A DNA stretch of 64,000 bases from Pseudomonas sp. PDM14 (GTDB lineage Bacteria; Pseudomonadota; Gammaproteobacteria; Pseudomonadales; Pseudomonadaceae): contig NZ_JACVAQ010000001.1 of assembly GCF_014851905.1 (NCBI RefSeq), forward strand, positions 806,001-870,000, read 5' to 3'. Below the pieces are notes generated by a model. That model was not told the origin of the DNA. It made no database searches and saw only the letters and a list, made by a program, of their open reading frames with translations. Shown piece after piece: positions 18,979 through 27,737 of this stretch. The number at the start of each line of letters is the position of its first letter. The first letter of the stretch is position 1. Both the position numbers and the translations under genes were made by a program.

Positions 18979-20046
18979 ATGAGCCATCCGCCGAAAGCCC
19001 CCTCCATCCTCGAGCTTTACCCGGAAGAGACCCGTGAGGCTGCGGCGCTGCTCAAACAAGCCGTTCCGCAGATGATGCGCCATGATATTCCGCCCAATCC
19101 CATCCACTACGCGCTGTGGTACACATACAGCAAGGGGACGGAGCCGGAGCTGAACCGTCGCCTGGAAAAGACCGTCGCCGACTTCGACTGTTTTCCCTCG
19201 GAAACCGCCTCCAAGCTGTTTCGCGACTACATCATCCGAGGCGAACTGGAAGAGGCCCGCCAGGGGCAGAAACAGGTCATCGAGCTGGTTGACGACATCG
19301 AAGGCGACATCTCGCGCAGCGTCGTGGGTGGGCAGAACTACCAGCTGAGCCTGAGCCAGGGCCTCGCCGCCCTGCAGGAACCGATCACCGAAGACCTGCC
19401 CAGCGTGCTCAACGATCTGCAACAGAGCACTCTGGAGATGCAGGAGCAGCAGGAGAAATTCCTCTACCGCATTCGCGCGGCGCAGAGCGAAATCCAGCAC
19501 CTGCGCAGCCAGTTGGAGCGCGCGCACATCGCCGCTACCTTGGACAGCCTGACCAACGTCTTCAACCGCAACGCCTTTACCCGCTTACTGGAACAGGCAT
19601 TGAGCACCGACACCAAAGGCGTTGCCCTGGTGATGCTCGACATCGACCACTTCAAGCAATTCAACGACCAGTACGGCCATCCACTGGGTGATCGGGTACT
19701 GCAACACGTCGGCCAGTTGCTGCGCGACCTGCTGCCACCGCGCGCCATGGCGGCACGCTACGGCGGTGAAGAGTTCTGCGTGATTCTGCGCGAATGCTTC
19801 GACCTGCACAGCGCCCATGCCTTCGCCGAGCAACTGCGCATCAAGATCCAGGCGCTACGGGTCAAGGTCCGCAGTACCGACAAGGTGCTGGACAGCATCA
19901 CTGCCTCCTTCGGACTGGCCTTGGCACAGGCTGGTGATGACTTCGAAAGCCTGCTGACTCGCGCCGACGACGCCCTCTATCAAGCCAAGCGCAATGGCCG
20001 CAACCAGATCCACCCCGCCAGCCCGGAAGAAGCGCTAAGCGCTTGA
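18979..20046 (+). CDS. GGDEF-domain diguanylate cyclase
   Basis: A 355-residue soluble protein. Residues 1-150 are an unrecognised helical sensor region, residues about 150-185 a short coiled coil, and residues about 186-345 a GGDEF domain with the active-site GGEEF at 262-266 and the LDIDHFKQFND metal-binding segment near 220. The residues at the usual inhibitory RxxD site, just before GGEEF, are P and A, so product inhibition at that site should be absent. ATG 18979 is preferred over a GTG three codons upstream. No membrane helix is seen. Confidence 0.87.
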   Translation: MSHPPKAPSILELYPEETREAAALLKQAVPQMMRHDIPPNPIHYALWYTYSKGTEPELNRRLEKTVADFDCFPSETASKLFRDYIIRGELEEARQGQKQVIELVDDIEGDISRSVVGGQNYQLSLSQGLAALQEPITEDLPSVLNDLQQSTLEMQEQQEKFLYRIRAAQSEIQHLRSQLERAHIAATLDSLTNVFNRNAFTRLLEQALSTDTKGVALVMLDIDHFKQFNDQYGHPLGDRVLQHVGQLLRDLLPPRAMAARYGGEEFCVILRECFDLHSAHAFAEQLRIKIQALRVKVRSTDKVLDSITASFGLALAQAGDDFESLLTRADDALYQAKRNGRNQIHPASPEEALSA

Positions 20047-20047
20047 T

Positions 20048-20076
20048 TTGAGTAGCCATCCGCTTTGGGGTTAAAT
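20048..20076 (+). promoter_or_regulatory. Predicted promoter of the cold-shock-domain gene
   Basis: TTGAGT (20048-20053) and TTAAAT (20071-20076) are separated by exactly 17 bases. Transcription would start near 20083, giving a leader of about 130 bases before ATG 20212, unusually long for this window. The leader contains a CACGA ... TCGTG inverted repeat near 20090-20114. Confidence 0.45.
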
Positions 20077-20211
20077 ACGCCCCGTGTCCACGACGGCCTC
20101 ACGCTTTCGTGGCATAGGCGGAGCTATGCATCTACTAGCCAGTCCGTATACCAGGACGCTGCCTAGCCCGCTCTTCCGTCATTGCCAGCTTTAATAGTGA
20201 GTTCATTGAAC

Positions 20212-20820
20212 ATGTTGAAAATCGTCCATCTGTTCGCGGGCGCTGCTGCCCTGCTGCTGTCCGTTACTCCGAGCCTGCGCAGCGAAGCGCTGCCTTACCT
20301 GCAAAACCCTGATGCGATGTACCTGGCCATTTTCGGCCTGTGCAACCTGTTGCTCGCACCGCTTCTGCCCATTCACCATCACGGTGCGCGCAGCCAGTTG
20401 CAAAGCCTGGCCTGCGCCCTGCTGGTTTTGGTCGTGGTTCTGCAATCCCTGATTCTGCTCGCGCCATTGCCTCTGATCGGTGGCCAGCCGGCCATCCTGC
20501 TGAGCATCGCCATTCTCGCGCTGGCCGTGGTGCTGCATCTGGCCGCCAACCTCGGCCAGGCGAACACCTCGACTTCCAGCGCCTCCAGCCAGGACCTGGG
20601 TGATCGTGAAACCGGCACCGTGAAGTGGTTCAACACCTCCAAAGGCTTCGGCTTCATCTCCCGCGACTCCGGCGATGACATCTTCGTGCACTTTCGGGCG
20701 ATTCGCGGTGAAGGCCACCGCGTCCTGGTCGAAGGTCAGCGCGTCGAGTTCTCGGTAATGAACCGTGACAAGGGCCTGCAGGCTGAAGACGTGATCGCAG
20801 CACTGCCCAGCCGTCGCTAA
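20212..20820 (+). CDS. Membrane protein with C-terminal cold-shock domain
   Basis: A 202-residue protein with about four hydrophobic segments (near 4-20, 37-54, 65-86 and 93-114), a Ser-rich linker, and a complete CspA-type domain at about 132-202 with RNP1 KGFGFI (144-149) and RNP2 DIFVHF (156-161). This suggests an RNA- or ssDNA-binding domain tethered to the inner membrane. Position matches the gene annotated as cold-shock protein next to dps in P. aeruginosa. ATG 20212 starts a plausible first membrane helix; a TTG ten codons earlier is possible. Confidence 0.83.
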   Translation: MLKIVHLFAGAAALLLSVTPSLRSEALPYLQNPDAMYLAIFGLCNLLLAPLLPIHHHGARSQLQSLACALLVLVVVLQSLILLAPLPLIGGQPAILLSIAILALAVVLHLAANLGQANTSTSSASSQDLGDRETGTVKWFNTSKGFGFISRDSGDDIFVHFRAIRGEGHRVLVEGQRVEFSVMNRDKGLQAEDVIAALPSRR

Positions 20821-20831
20821 ATAGCACACAT

Positions 20832-20860
20832 AAAAAAGCCCGCGATCAGCGGGCTTTTTT
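20832..20860. terminator. Bidirectional terminator between cold-shock-domain gene and slyX
   Basis: AAAAAAGCCCGC / GCGGGCTTTTTT with a GATCA loop sits between the convergent genes. Confidence 0.9.
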
Positions 20861-20867
20861 ATGGCTG

Positions 20868-21074
20868 TCAGTAATGTGGAGGCGGCGCCTCATCTTCCGA
20901 GATACCGAACTGTCCCTGCAGATCCTCCTGGCGACGAGCCAGCACTGCAAGTTGCTGCTGCAAGCGATCGATAGCCCGCTGCTGCTCGACCACCACATCG
21001 TTGAGCGCGGCAATGGTGTCATCCTGGAAAGCCTGGCGGCTCTCAAGCTCGATGATGCGCTGCTCCAGACTCAT
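20868..21074 (-). CDS. slyX: SlyX family protein
   Basis: A 68-residue protein that is almost wholly coiled coil, with the family's [15 protein letters not shown] start and a short PPPHY end. The function of SlyX is not known. It overlaps the HIT gene stop by 4 bases (ATGA), so the two are co-translated. Confidence 0.9.
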   Translation of the reverse strand: MSLEQRIIELESRQAFQDDTIAALNDVVVEQQRAIDRLQQQLAVLARRQEDLQGQFGISEDEAPPPHY

Positions 21075-21502
21075 GCTCCAACCTCGGCAAAGCTGAAGTC
21101 GCCGCCCAACACCCCGCGCAATCGCGTGCGCAACTCCGCCACCTGGGTATCACTGTAGGGAACAGCCGGATGCTTACCCCATACCGGCGCCGGCCACGAC
21201 GCATCACTGCGCCGCCGCACAACCACATGCATGTGCAGCTGGCTGACCACATTGCCCAGCGTGGCAACATTCATCTTGTCGGCGATGAATGCATCCTTAA
21301 GCACCTCGGCCAGATGCGTTGTCTCCCGCCAGAGCGCCCGCTGATCATCAAGGTCGAGTTGAAACAGCTCACTCACCGCCTCCCGGCGCGGCACCAGAAT
21401 GAACCAGGGATAACTCGCATCATTCATCAACAACAACTGACAGAGTGGATAGTTACCGATTAGCAGCGTGTCACCCTGCAAACGAGAATCAAGAACAAAC
21501 AT
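21071..21502 (-). CDS. HIT-family nucleotide-binding protein
   Basis: A 143-residue histidine-triad-like protein. The signature segment [10 protein letters not shown] near residue 96 keeps two histidines of the usual HxHxH triad, the first position being Gln; such branches hydrolyse nucleotide conjugates or have unknown substrates. ATG 21502 is chosen because AGGAG lies 5 bases upstream; a GTG two codons earlier is possible. It is in a two-gene operon with slyX. Confidence 0.85.
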   Translation of the reverse strand: MFVLDSRLQGDTLLIGNYPLCQLLLMNDASYPWFILVPRREAVSELFQLDLDDQRALWRETTHLAEVLKDAFIADKMNVATLGNVVSQLHMHVVVRRRSDASWPAPVWGKHPAVPYSDTQVAELRTRLRGVLGGDFSFAEVGA

Positions 21503-22367
21503 ATCCACTCCTAATAACTGACATCACGTGAGCGCACAGAATAGCGGCCTAGGATACCGGAAGAGTCACCTGGGGCTGCCACCAGTAATGACACCAGCAA
21601 ACCTATGAGCCGCACCACAAAAAACCATGACCACAAAGCAGGCACCAAAGCAGACCATGCCCCGCGCCGCGCCATATCACGGAGCCCCGGGATACCGAAT
21701 CCCGAGGCAAGCTCAAGCCAATGGTCGGTAACTTGAACCCCTTCACACCTCCACCGCACCAGAATCGAGCACAACCAATACTTTGGGCTACATTGCAAAG
21801 CGTACCGGCGATACCTTTTCTCCCCATCGGCACAATTCAACCTGCAAATCGGTAACACCAGCAAAGCCGGCACACACCGCTGCACGTGGCCAAGGCCCTG
21901 ATTTCGCGGGGGTTTGAACGTAGGAGACAGAGGCTCCAACGAAACGACAACCAGCCCACGACACTATTTTTCAGCGGAAATTCATCACATTTGAAATCAG
22001 ACAGGCATTTTGTGCACGGTTGTTGCTAAGAAACCAATACCGCGACGGGTGACATGCACATGCGACTCATCAGCCGCTAAACCGCTTCGACAAGCGACTT
22101 GGTTGCACTACGGTGAACCCGCATGGGGCGTGCAATAGATGCCTCAGATGTCATGGAAAACCTGTCGAAGCGACTGAAAAAGCTATGAAATTGCGACATG
22201 GGAATTGCTGATTTGCGACGTCGAGATAAATAAATCGTAGCGATTCCGAGGCAAGTGTCGCCAACTAAGTCGGCGTGATATAAGTTACCGCCGACACAAA
22301 AAGAAAGAGCCGCCCATACAACTAAAGAGTGGGCAGCACAACTCTTCCAAACCAAGGAGCATTCCAA
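21503..22367. other. 865-base low-GC gap upstream of the OprD porin
   Basis: I see no convincing gene. Base composition is visibly richer in A and T than the flanking genes, particularly from 21960 to 22320. A leftward open stretch (about 21511-21672) would encode about 54 residues with one possible membrane helix (near ALWSWFFVVRLIGLL), but has no recognised family and no clear ribosome site, so it may be a gene remnant. A possible -10 (TATAAG, 22279-22284) for the porin lies near the right end. Porin regulation signals are expected here. Confidence 0.45.
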
Positions 22368-23612
22368 ATGCAAGTAATGAAGTGGAGCGCACTGGCTCTG
22401 GCCGTGACCGCAGTTACTACCCAACTGGCTTTCGCCAGCGCGCAATCCGACTCTAAAGGCTTCGTCGAAGACAGCAGCCTGAATGTGCTGCTGCGCAATA
22501 CTTACTGGAACCGCGACTACAACAATGGGCGCGACGACGTTAAAACCTGGGGCCAAGCTTTCATCGGCACCTACGAGTCCGGCTTCACCCAAGGCACCGT
22601 CGGCGTCGGCGTTGACGCTTTCGGCCTGCTGGGTCTGAAACTCGACGGCGGCCAGGGCGACATGTTCCCTGGCGAAGCAAAAGACTGGGACGACTCCGTT
22701 GGCCAAGCTGGCGCAGCGGTCAAAGTTCGCCTCTCCAACACCGTCATCAAGTTTGGCGATCAAATGCCGAGCCTGCCGGTTCTGGCCTATGACGACTCCC
22801 GCCTGCTGCCACAAAGCTTCACCGGCACCCTGATCACCAGCAGCGAGATCGAAGGCCTGGAGCTGAACGCCGGTCGCTTTACCGCTGCCAGCCCGATGGC
22901 CAGCGCCGCCCGCGATGACGGCCGCCTGAAGAGCATTGATGTAGCTGGTGGCAGCTACCAGTTCAACGAAGACCTGAGCGCCTCCCTGTACTACTCCGAT
23001 ATCGAAGATGTCGCCAAGAAGTACTACGCCAACGTGAACTACACCATTGCGCTGGCCGAAGAGCAGGCTCTGAACTTCGACTTCAACATCTACAAAACCA
23101 AGTATGAGGACGACACCACTGCGTCGGATCTCTTCTTTGGTAACGGCGTTGAAGGCGACGACAACACCGTCTTCAGCCTGGCCGGTAAGTACAGCGTTGG
23201 CGCTCACGCCTTCATCCTGGCCTACCAGCAGAACAGCGGCGACGTCGGCTATGCCTACGACATCGGCGACGGCGGCAGCGCCATCTGGCTGTCCAACTCC
23301 TACTACTCCGACTTCAACAACGCCGACGAAAAATCCTGGCAGGCCAGCTATGAGCTGGACTTCGCTGGCTACGGCGTACCGGGTCTGAGCTGGAAAACCG
23401 CCTACGTCTACGGCTACGACATTGATTTCGGTGGTGCTGACGACGCCAAAGAGCGCGAGTTCTTCAACCAGGTCAAGTACACCATCCAAAGCGGCGCCGC
23501 GAAGGACCTGTCCTTCAAGTTCCGTAACTCGATCTACCGCTCCGACACAGACTTCACACAAGACCTGAACGAGTGGCGCTTGTTCGCAGAGTACCCGCTG
23601 GAAATCCTGTAA
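22368..23612 (+). CDS. oprD: OprD-family outer-membrane porin
   Basis: A 414-residue protein with a signal peptide (about 1-24, ending AFA), an N-terminal GFVEDSSLNVLLRNTYWNRD segment typical of OprD porins, and alternating beta-strand pattern throughout, predicting an 18-strand barrel. OprD types take up basic amino acids, carboxylates or similar solutes (and carbapenems in P. aeruginosa OprD). By position it matches PA0958 oprD, but substrate is not certain from sequence alone. ATG 22368 has AAGGAG upstream. Confidence 0.9.
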   Translation: MQVMKWSALALAVTAVTTQLAFASAQSDSKGFVEDSSLNVLLRNTYWNRDYNNGRDDVKTWGQAFIGTYESGFTQGTVGVGVDAFGLLGLKLDGGQGDMFPGEAKDWDDSVGQAGAAVKVRLSNTVIKFGDQMPSLPVLAYDDSRLLPQSFTGTLITSSEIEGLELNAGRFTAASPMASAARDDGRLKSIDVAGGSYQFNEDLSASLYYSDIEDVAKKYYANVNYTIALAEEQALNFDFNIYKTKYEDDTTASDLFFGNGVEGDDNTVFSLAGKYSVGAHAFILAYQQNSGDVGYAYDIGDGGSAIWLSNSYYSDFNNADEKSWQASYELDFAGYGVPGLSWKTAYVYGYDIDFGGADDAKEREFFNQVKYTIQSGAAKDLSFKFRNSIYRSDTDFTQDLNEWRLFAEYPLEIL

Positions 23613-23641
23613 GGATTTCTTCGAGTACACTCGAAAGTAAA

Positions 23642-23669
23642 AGGAAACCCGGCCTAGGCCGGGTTTCTT
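23642..23669 (+). terminator. Terminator after the OprD porin gene
   Basis: GAAACCCGGCC / GGCCGGGTTTC forms an 11-bp stem with a TA loop and a TTG tail; it lies between the porin and the convergent thioesterase gene. Confidence 0.8.
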
Positions 23670-23716
23670 GTTTTCGTTCGCAGGGATTTATTTACAGGCA
23701 TCTGCACCTACACAAT

Positions 23717-24133
23717 CTAAAGAGGCAGAGCATAGGTACCAGTTACATGCGCCACCAGATCATCCTCTCGCCCCAATGAATACAGCTGCACCTCACAAAC
23801 CGCCTGGCGCCGCGAAAGCCGCAAAATTCTAGCCTCGGCGAGCAGATCCACTGCCATCGGCCTGGCCAGGAAGTTGATATTCAGATTGGCCGTCACTGCC
23901 ATCTCGACACGCCCCAGCCGCCCCAGCACCACGGCATACATCGCCGCATCCGCCAGCGCCATGATCGTCGGTCCGGACACCGTGCCGCCCGGCCGAACCA
24001 GGCGCCCGTGAAACGGCACCCGTGCCACAGCCACATCACCATCCAGGCGATCAATACACAGATCGATATCCTCGGCCATCGGTACACCCGCGCGAATCAG
24101 CGCCTGTACCTGCCCAGCGGTCAATTCAGCCAC
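23717..24133 (-). CDS. PaaI-family thioesterase (hot-dog fold)
   Basis: A 138-residue protein with the PaaI-type HGRLVRPGGTVSGPTIMALAD segment (about residues 36-57), where the Asp of the hot-dog thioesterase active site lies, and the NLNINFLARP strand. It probably hydrolyses an acyl-CoA; the substrate is unknown. I chose GTG 24133, which has GGGAG 6 bases upstream; the frame stays open much further on this strand but that is the shadow of proS. Confidence 0.82.
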   Translation of the reverse strand: MAELTAGQVQALIRAGVPMAEDIDLCIDRLDGDVAVARVPFHGRLVRPGGTVSGPTIMALADAAMYAVVLGRLGRVEMAVTANLNINFLARPMAVDLLAEARILRLSRRQAVCEVQLYSLGREDDLVAHVTGTYALPL

Positions 24134-24226
24134 CTTCAACTCCCGGTCTGATCCTGTACGCCACAGGACTGGCACCGTACAATGCCGAGTCATTATTTGC
24201 CCTCGCAACCGACATAACGGCCAAAC

Positions 24227-25942
24227 ATGCGTACCAGTCAGTACCTGCTCTCCACCCTCAAAGAAACCCCTTCCGATGCCGTGGTGATCAGCCATCAGCT
24301 TATGCTGCGCGCCGGGATGATCCGCAAACTCGCTTCGGGCCTGTACACCTGGCTGCCCATGGGCCTGCGCGTGCTGCGCAAGGCTGAAGCCATCGTGCGC
24401 GAAGAAATGAACGCAGCGGGTGCGCTCGAGGTACTGATGCCGGCCATCCAGCCGGCGGAGCTGTGGCAGGAGTCCGGCCGCTGGGAACAATACGGCCCGG
24501 AGCTGCTGCGCATCCGCGATCGCCATGATCGTGAGTTCTGCGTCGGCCCGACCCACGAAGAAGTCATCACCGATCTGGCGCGCAACGAGCTGAACAGCTA
24601 CAAGCAGCTGCCGATCAACCTGTACCAGATCCAGACCAAGTTCCGTGACGAGATCCGTCCGCGCTTCGGTCTGATGCGCGGTCGCGAGTTCCTGATGAAG
24701 GATGCCTACTCCTTCCACATGAGCCAGGAATCGCTGCAGGAAACCTACGACCGCATGCACCAGGCGTACTGCAACGTGTTCACCCGCCTGGGCCTGAACT
24801 TCCGCCCCGTGCAGGCCGATACCGGTTCCATTGGTGGCACCGGCTCCCACGAGTTCCACGTGCTGGCCGAGTCCGGTGAAGACGATATCGCCTTCAGCGA
24901 CACCTCCGACTACGCCGCCAACATCGAGAAGGCCGAAGCGCTGCCGCGCGAAACCGCTCGCGCTGACGCCAGCGAAGCACTGCGCCTGATCGATACTCCA
25001 GACGCCAAGACCATCGACGAGCTGGTCAACCAGTTCAACCTGGCGATCACCAGGACCATCAAGACCCTGGTCGTGCATGGCGCCGAAGAAGGCACGCTGG
25101 TCGCGCTGATCGTGCGTGGCGACCACGAGCTGAACGAGATCAAGGCTGCCAACCTGGAGCAGGTCGCCAGCCCGCTGGTGTTCGCGTCCGAAGGCGAGAT
25201 CCGTGCGGCCATCGGCGCTGGCCCCGGATCCCTCGGCCCGCTGAATCTGTCGATCCCCTGCGTGATCGACCGCTCCGTCGCCCTGCTCGCCGACTTCTCT
25301 GCCGGCGCCAACGTCGACGGCAAGCACTACTTCGGCCTCAACTGGGACCGCGACCTGCCGCTGCCGGCCGTCGCCGACCTGCGCAACGTGGTCGCCGGTG
25401 ACCCGAGCCCCGATGGCCAGGGCAGCCTGGTGATCAAGCGCGGCATCGAAGTCGGTCACATCTTCCAGCTCGGCATCAAGTACAGCGAAGCGCTGGGCTG
25501 CAAGGTGCTGGGTGAAAGCGGCAAGCCGACCACCCTGATCATGGGCTGCTACGGCATCGGCGTATCGCGCGTGGTCGCTGCTGCCATCGAGCAGAATTGG
25601 GACGAACGCGGCATTCTCTGGAGCGACGCCCTGGCGCCCTTCCAGATCGCTCTGGTGCCGATGAAGTATGAAAACGAAGCGGTTCGCGAAGCCACCGACA
25701 AGCTGTATGCCGACCTCACGGCCGCTGGCTACGAGGTACTGCTGGATGATCGCGACAAGAAGACCAGCCCCGGCGTGAAGTTCGCCGACATGGAGCTGAT
25801 CGGCATTCCGCACCGCATCGTGGTCAGCGAGCGCAGCTTGGCCGAGGGCAACCTCGAGTACAAGAATCGTCGCGACGCCGATGCCCAGGCCGTGCCGGCC
25901 AGCGATATCCTGCCTTTCATCAACACCCGTACCGGCCGCTGA
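24227..25942 (+). CDS. proS: Prolyl-tRNA synthetase
   Basis: A 571-residue bacterial-type class II enzyme: motif 1 near residues 55-75 ([16 protein letters not shown]), motif 2 with [17 protein letters not shown] near 140, the editing insertion domain (about 225-405) that clears mischarged Ala, motif 3 GCYGIGVSR near 443, and the C-terminal anticodon domain. It starts divergently from the thioesterase gene. Confidence 0.97.
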   Translation: MRTSQYLLSTLKETPSDAVVISHQLMLRAGMIRKLASGLYTWLPMGLRVLRKAEAIVREEMNAAGALEVLMPAIQPAELWQESGRWEQYGPELLRIRDRHDREFCVGPTHEEVITDLARNELNSYKQLPINLYQIQTKFRDEIRPRFGLMRGREFLMKDAYSFHMSQESLQETYDRMHQAYCNVFTRLGLNFRPVQADTGSIGGTGSHEFHVLAESGEDDIAFSDTSDYAANIEKAEALPRETARADASEALRLIDTPDAKTIDELVNQFNLAITRTIKTLVVHGAEEGTLVALIVRGDHELNEIKAANLEQVASPLVFASEGEIRAAIGAGPGSLGPLNLSIPCVIDRSVALLADFSAGANVDGKHYFGLNWDRDLPLPAVADLRNVVAGDPSPDGQGSLVIKRGIEVGHIFQLGIKYSEALGCKVLGESGKPTTLIMGCYGIGVSRVVAAAIEQNWDERGILWSDALAPFQIALVPMKYENEAVREATDKLYADLTAAGYEVLLDDRDKKTSPGVKFADMELIGIPHRIVVSERSLAEGNLEYKNRRDADAQAVPASDILPFINTRTGR

Positions 25943-25965
25943 TAGCGACTGCACCAAGAGCGATC

Positions 25966-26916
25966 ATGTTCAAGCGAACCACCCTCCGCACTGGCGCCGG
26001 CCTGCTCGGCACCCTTTTCCTCAGCGGCTGCGCCAACCATCTTCCGCAACGCAGCGAGCACGAGGAGCGTATCGAACGCAAACTGCTCGCCCACAGCCTG
26101 CAGATCGATGTCGGTGAGCCGCCCGTGCTGGAGTTGCCGCAGCGCCGTGTGCGCATCCACGAGCAGAAGACCTTCGAGGTGACAGAGTTCGAGGTCACCC
26201 GCCGCTATGATCGCTACACCCCCTACCAGCCCTGGCGCGAACTCTATGAAGTGCCGCTCGGCGTGGTCGCGGTGGTCGCCGGCGTCGGTGCCAACGTGCT
26301 CAACGTGATCATGCTCGGCCGCCTCCCGGACACCGTGACCAAGGACTGGATCAGCTACGGTTTCGCCGGCCTCAACCCGGCGATGAACGTCGAGTCCAAC
26401 GGGCGCTCCGAGCAGAATCTCGCCGACCTCGCCGAAAACCAGCTGGACAAGCGCATGGAGTATTCCAGCCTGCCCTGGGCCGAACGCCCGGTGCTGGTCA
26501 AGGCTGGTGACACCACCCACGAGCTGATCACCGACCGCAACGGCGTCCTGCGCCTCAACCTGCTCGACGAACCCTTCGCAGAACAGGACTTGAGCCCCGT
26601 CGCCACCCTCGTGCTCAGCGTGGCCGATGCCCAGGACGAAGCCCGTACCGACGCCACCCTGACGGTCAGCCGCACACTGCGTGGCAAACTGCAGGAAGCG
26701 CACACGCTGATTTATGACGATCTGGAAGACGACGAAGTCGAGCACTGGGTACACCGGGTCAAGCGCCTGTCTGACCTGGGCCTGGAAGAAGAAGCCAGTG
26801 AACTGGAACAGAGCCTGATCGAACTGACCCGCAACGACCCGGAGCTGCAGCAGGAATTTCTCAGCCGCCTGATGAAGGACGCCGGCCGCCTGGCTGCCGA
26901 CCCGGGCAGCGACTGA
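25966..26916 (+). CDS. Conserved lipoprotein of unknown function
   Basis: A 316-residue protein with a lipoprotein signal: the lipobox LSGC gives lipidation at Cys22. No catalytic family is recognised. A hydrophobic stretch near residues 99-115 (VPLGVVAVVAGVGANV) may sit on or in the membrane. The last 60 residues are acidic and helical, like a small tetratricopeptide-type pair. It follows proS by 23 bases and probably shares its transcript. In P. aeruginosa a hypothetical gene has the same position. Confidence 0.78.
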   Translation: MFKRTTLRTGAGLLGTLFLSGCANHLPQRSEHEERIERKLLAHSLQIDVGEPPVLELPQRRVRIHEQKTFEVTEFEVTRRYDRYTPYQPWRELYEVPLGVVAVVAGVGANVLNVIMLGRLPDTVTKDWISYGFAGLNPAMNVESNGRSEQNLADLAENQLDKRMEYSSLPWAERPVLVKAGDTTHELITDRNGVLRLNLLDEPFAEQDLSPVATLVLSVADAQDEARTDATLTVSRTLRGKLQEAHTLIYDDLEDDEVEHWVHRVKRLSDLGLEEEASELEQSLIELTRNDPELQQEFLSRLMKDAGRLAADPGSD

Positions 26917-26960
26917 TCAGAGACTGAAGGGCGACCCGGCATCCGCGGTCGCCCTCGCGC

Positions 26961-27236
26961 TCAACGGCGCACGATGAAACCTGCGATCCCCTGCAGCGCC
27001 TGCTCCTCCAGCTGCACATCGGTTACCCGCGCTGCTGCCGGCCCGCGCTCGAGCCACTTGGCGAGGCGGCGCACCGCTTCTTCATCCCCCTCGGCCAGCA
27101 CCTCGACCCGCCCATCGACGAGGTTGCGCACCCAGCCATCCAGCGCCAGGCGCTGCGCTTCGGCACAAGTACTCTGACGAAAGCTCACGCCCTGCACCGT
27201 GCCGCTGATGTAGCCATGCAGACAGATACGCGCCAT
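26961..27236 (-). CDS. acyP: Acylphosphatase
   Basis: A 91-residue enzyme that hydrolyses acyl phosphates such as acetyl phosphate and carbamoyl phosphate. The signature GTVQGVSFR places the catalytic Arg at 20, and WVRN gives the catalytic Asn at 38. ATG 27236 is preferred over the GTG immediately before it. It starts 3 bases after the stop of the TlpA-like gene, in the same operon. Confidence 0.93.
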   Translation of the reverse strand: MARICLHGYISGTVQGVSFRQSTCAEAQRLALDGWVRNLVDGRVEVLAEGDEEAVRRLAKWLERGPAAARVTDVQLEEQALQGIAGFIVRR

Positions 27237-27239
27237 CAC

Positions 27240-27707
27240 TCACTCCTCGCCCTGCAGCGCCTTGAGCCGTGCCAGCAGGCCGGCGGCGGTCTGTTCGCCG
27301 ACCAGGCGCTCGCGCAGTCGGCCGTCGCCATCGACCAGGTAGGTCACCGGCAGCACGTCGTTGCGCGGCAATTTGAAATGCGCCGCCGGGTCACTGGCGA
27401 GCACGGTAAACTGGATATCGAAACCATCGGCAGCCTTGCTCAGCGCCTCGCCCTGCAGCGCATCGAAGTTCACTCCGAGCACCCGCGCCGACTGCCCCTG
27501 CAGCTGTTTTTCCAGACGATTGAGCTCAGGAATTTCCGTGCGACATGGCCGGCACCATTCTGCCCAGTAATTAATCACTAACCACTGGTCTTCCAGCTGC
27601 CCAGCCGTTACCTTTCGTCCATGCTGATCGACACCCATGTCCTCGGCACAACCGGCCAGCAGAAGCCCGGCAAGCATTCCCACCACTATCTGGAGACGCA
27701 CTCCCAT
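27240..27707 (-). CDS. TlpA-like thioredoxin-fold lipoprotein
   Basis: A 155-residue protein with lipobox LAGC (Cys20) and a thioredoxin/TlpA domain with active site WAEWCRPC (cysteines 52 and 55) and the cis-proline segment LPVTYLVD. It is probably anchored in the periplasm as a thiol reductant, for example for cytochrome c or an outer-membrane partner; the partner is not known. ATG 27707 gives a proper lipoprotein signal. It is divergent from, and nearly abuts, the PilZ gene. Confidence 0.88.
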   Translation of the reverse strand: MGVRLQIVVGMLAGLLLAGCAEDMGVDQHGRKVTAGQLEDQWLVINYWAEWCRPCRTEIPELNRLEKQLQGQSARVLGVNFDALQGEALSKAADGFDIQFTVLASDPAAHFKLPRNDVLPVTYLVDGDGRLRERLVGEQTAAGLLARLKALQGEE

Positions 27708-27737
27708 GCATTCGATCCTCGTGCTCGCAGGGTTGAC

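Noticed and set aside
21511..21939. Leftward 142-residue frame in the gap upstream of the porin
   Set aside because: It has no family match, poor composition at its start and no ribosome site; only the last 54 residues look at all protein-like, so it is described as part of the gap and not as a gene.
23717..25957. Very long leftward open frame opposite proS
   Set aside because: Only the last 139 codons (23717-24133) match a thioesterase; the rest is antisense to proS and is low-complexity Ala/Gly/Val sequence typical of high-GC shadow frames.
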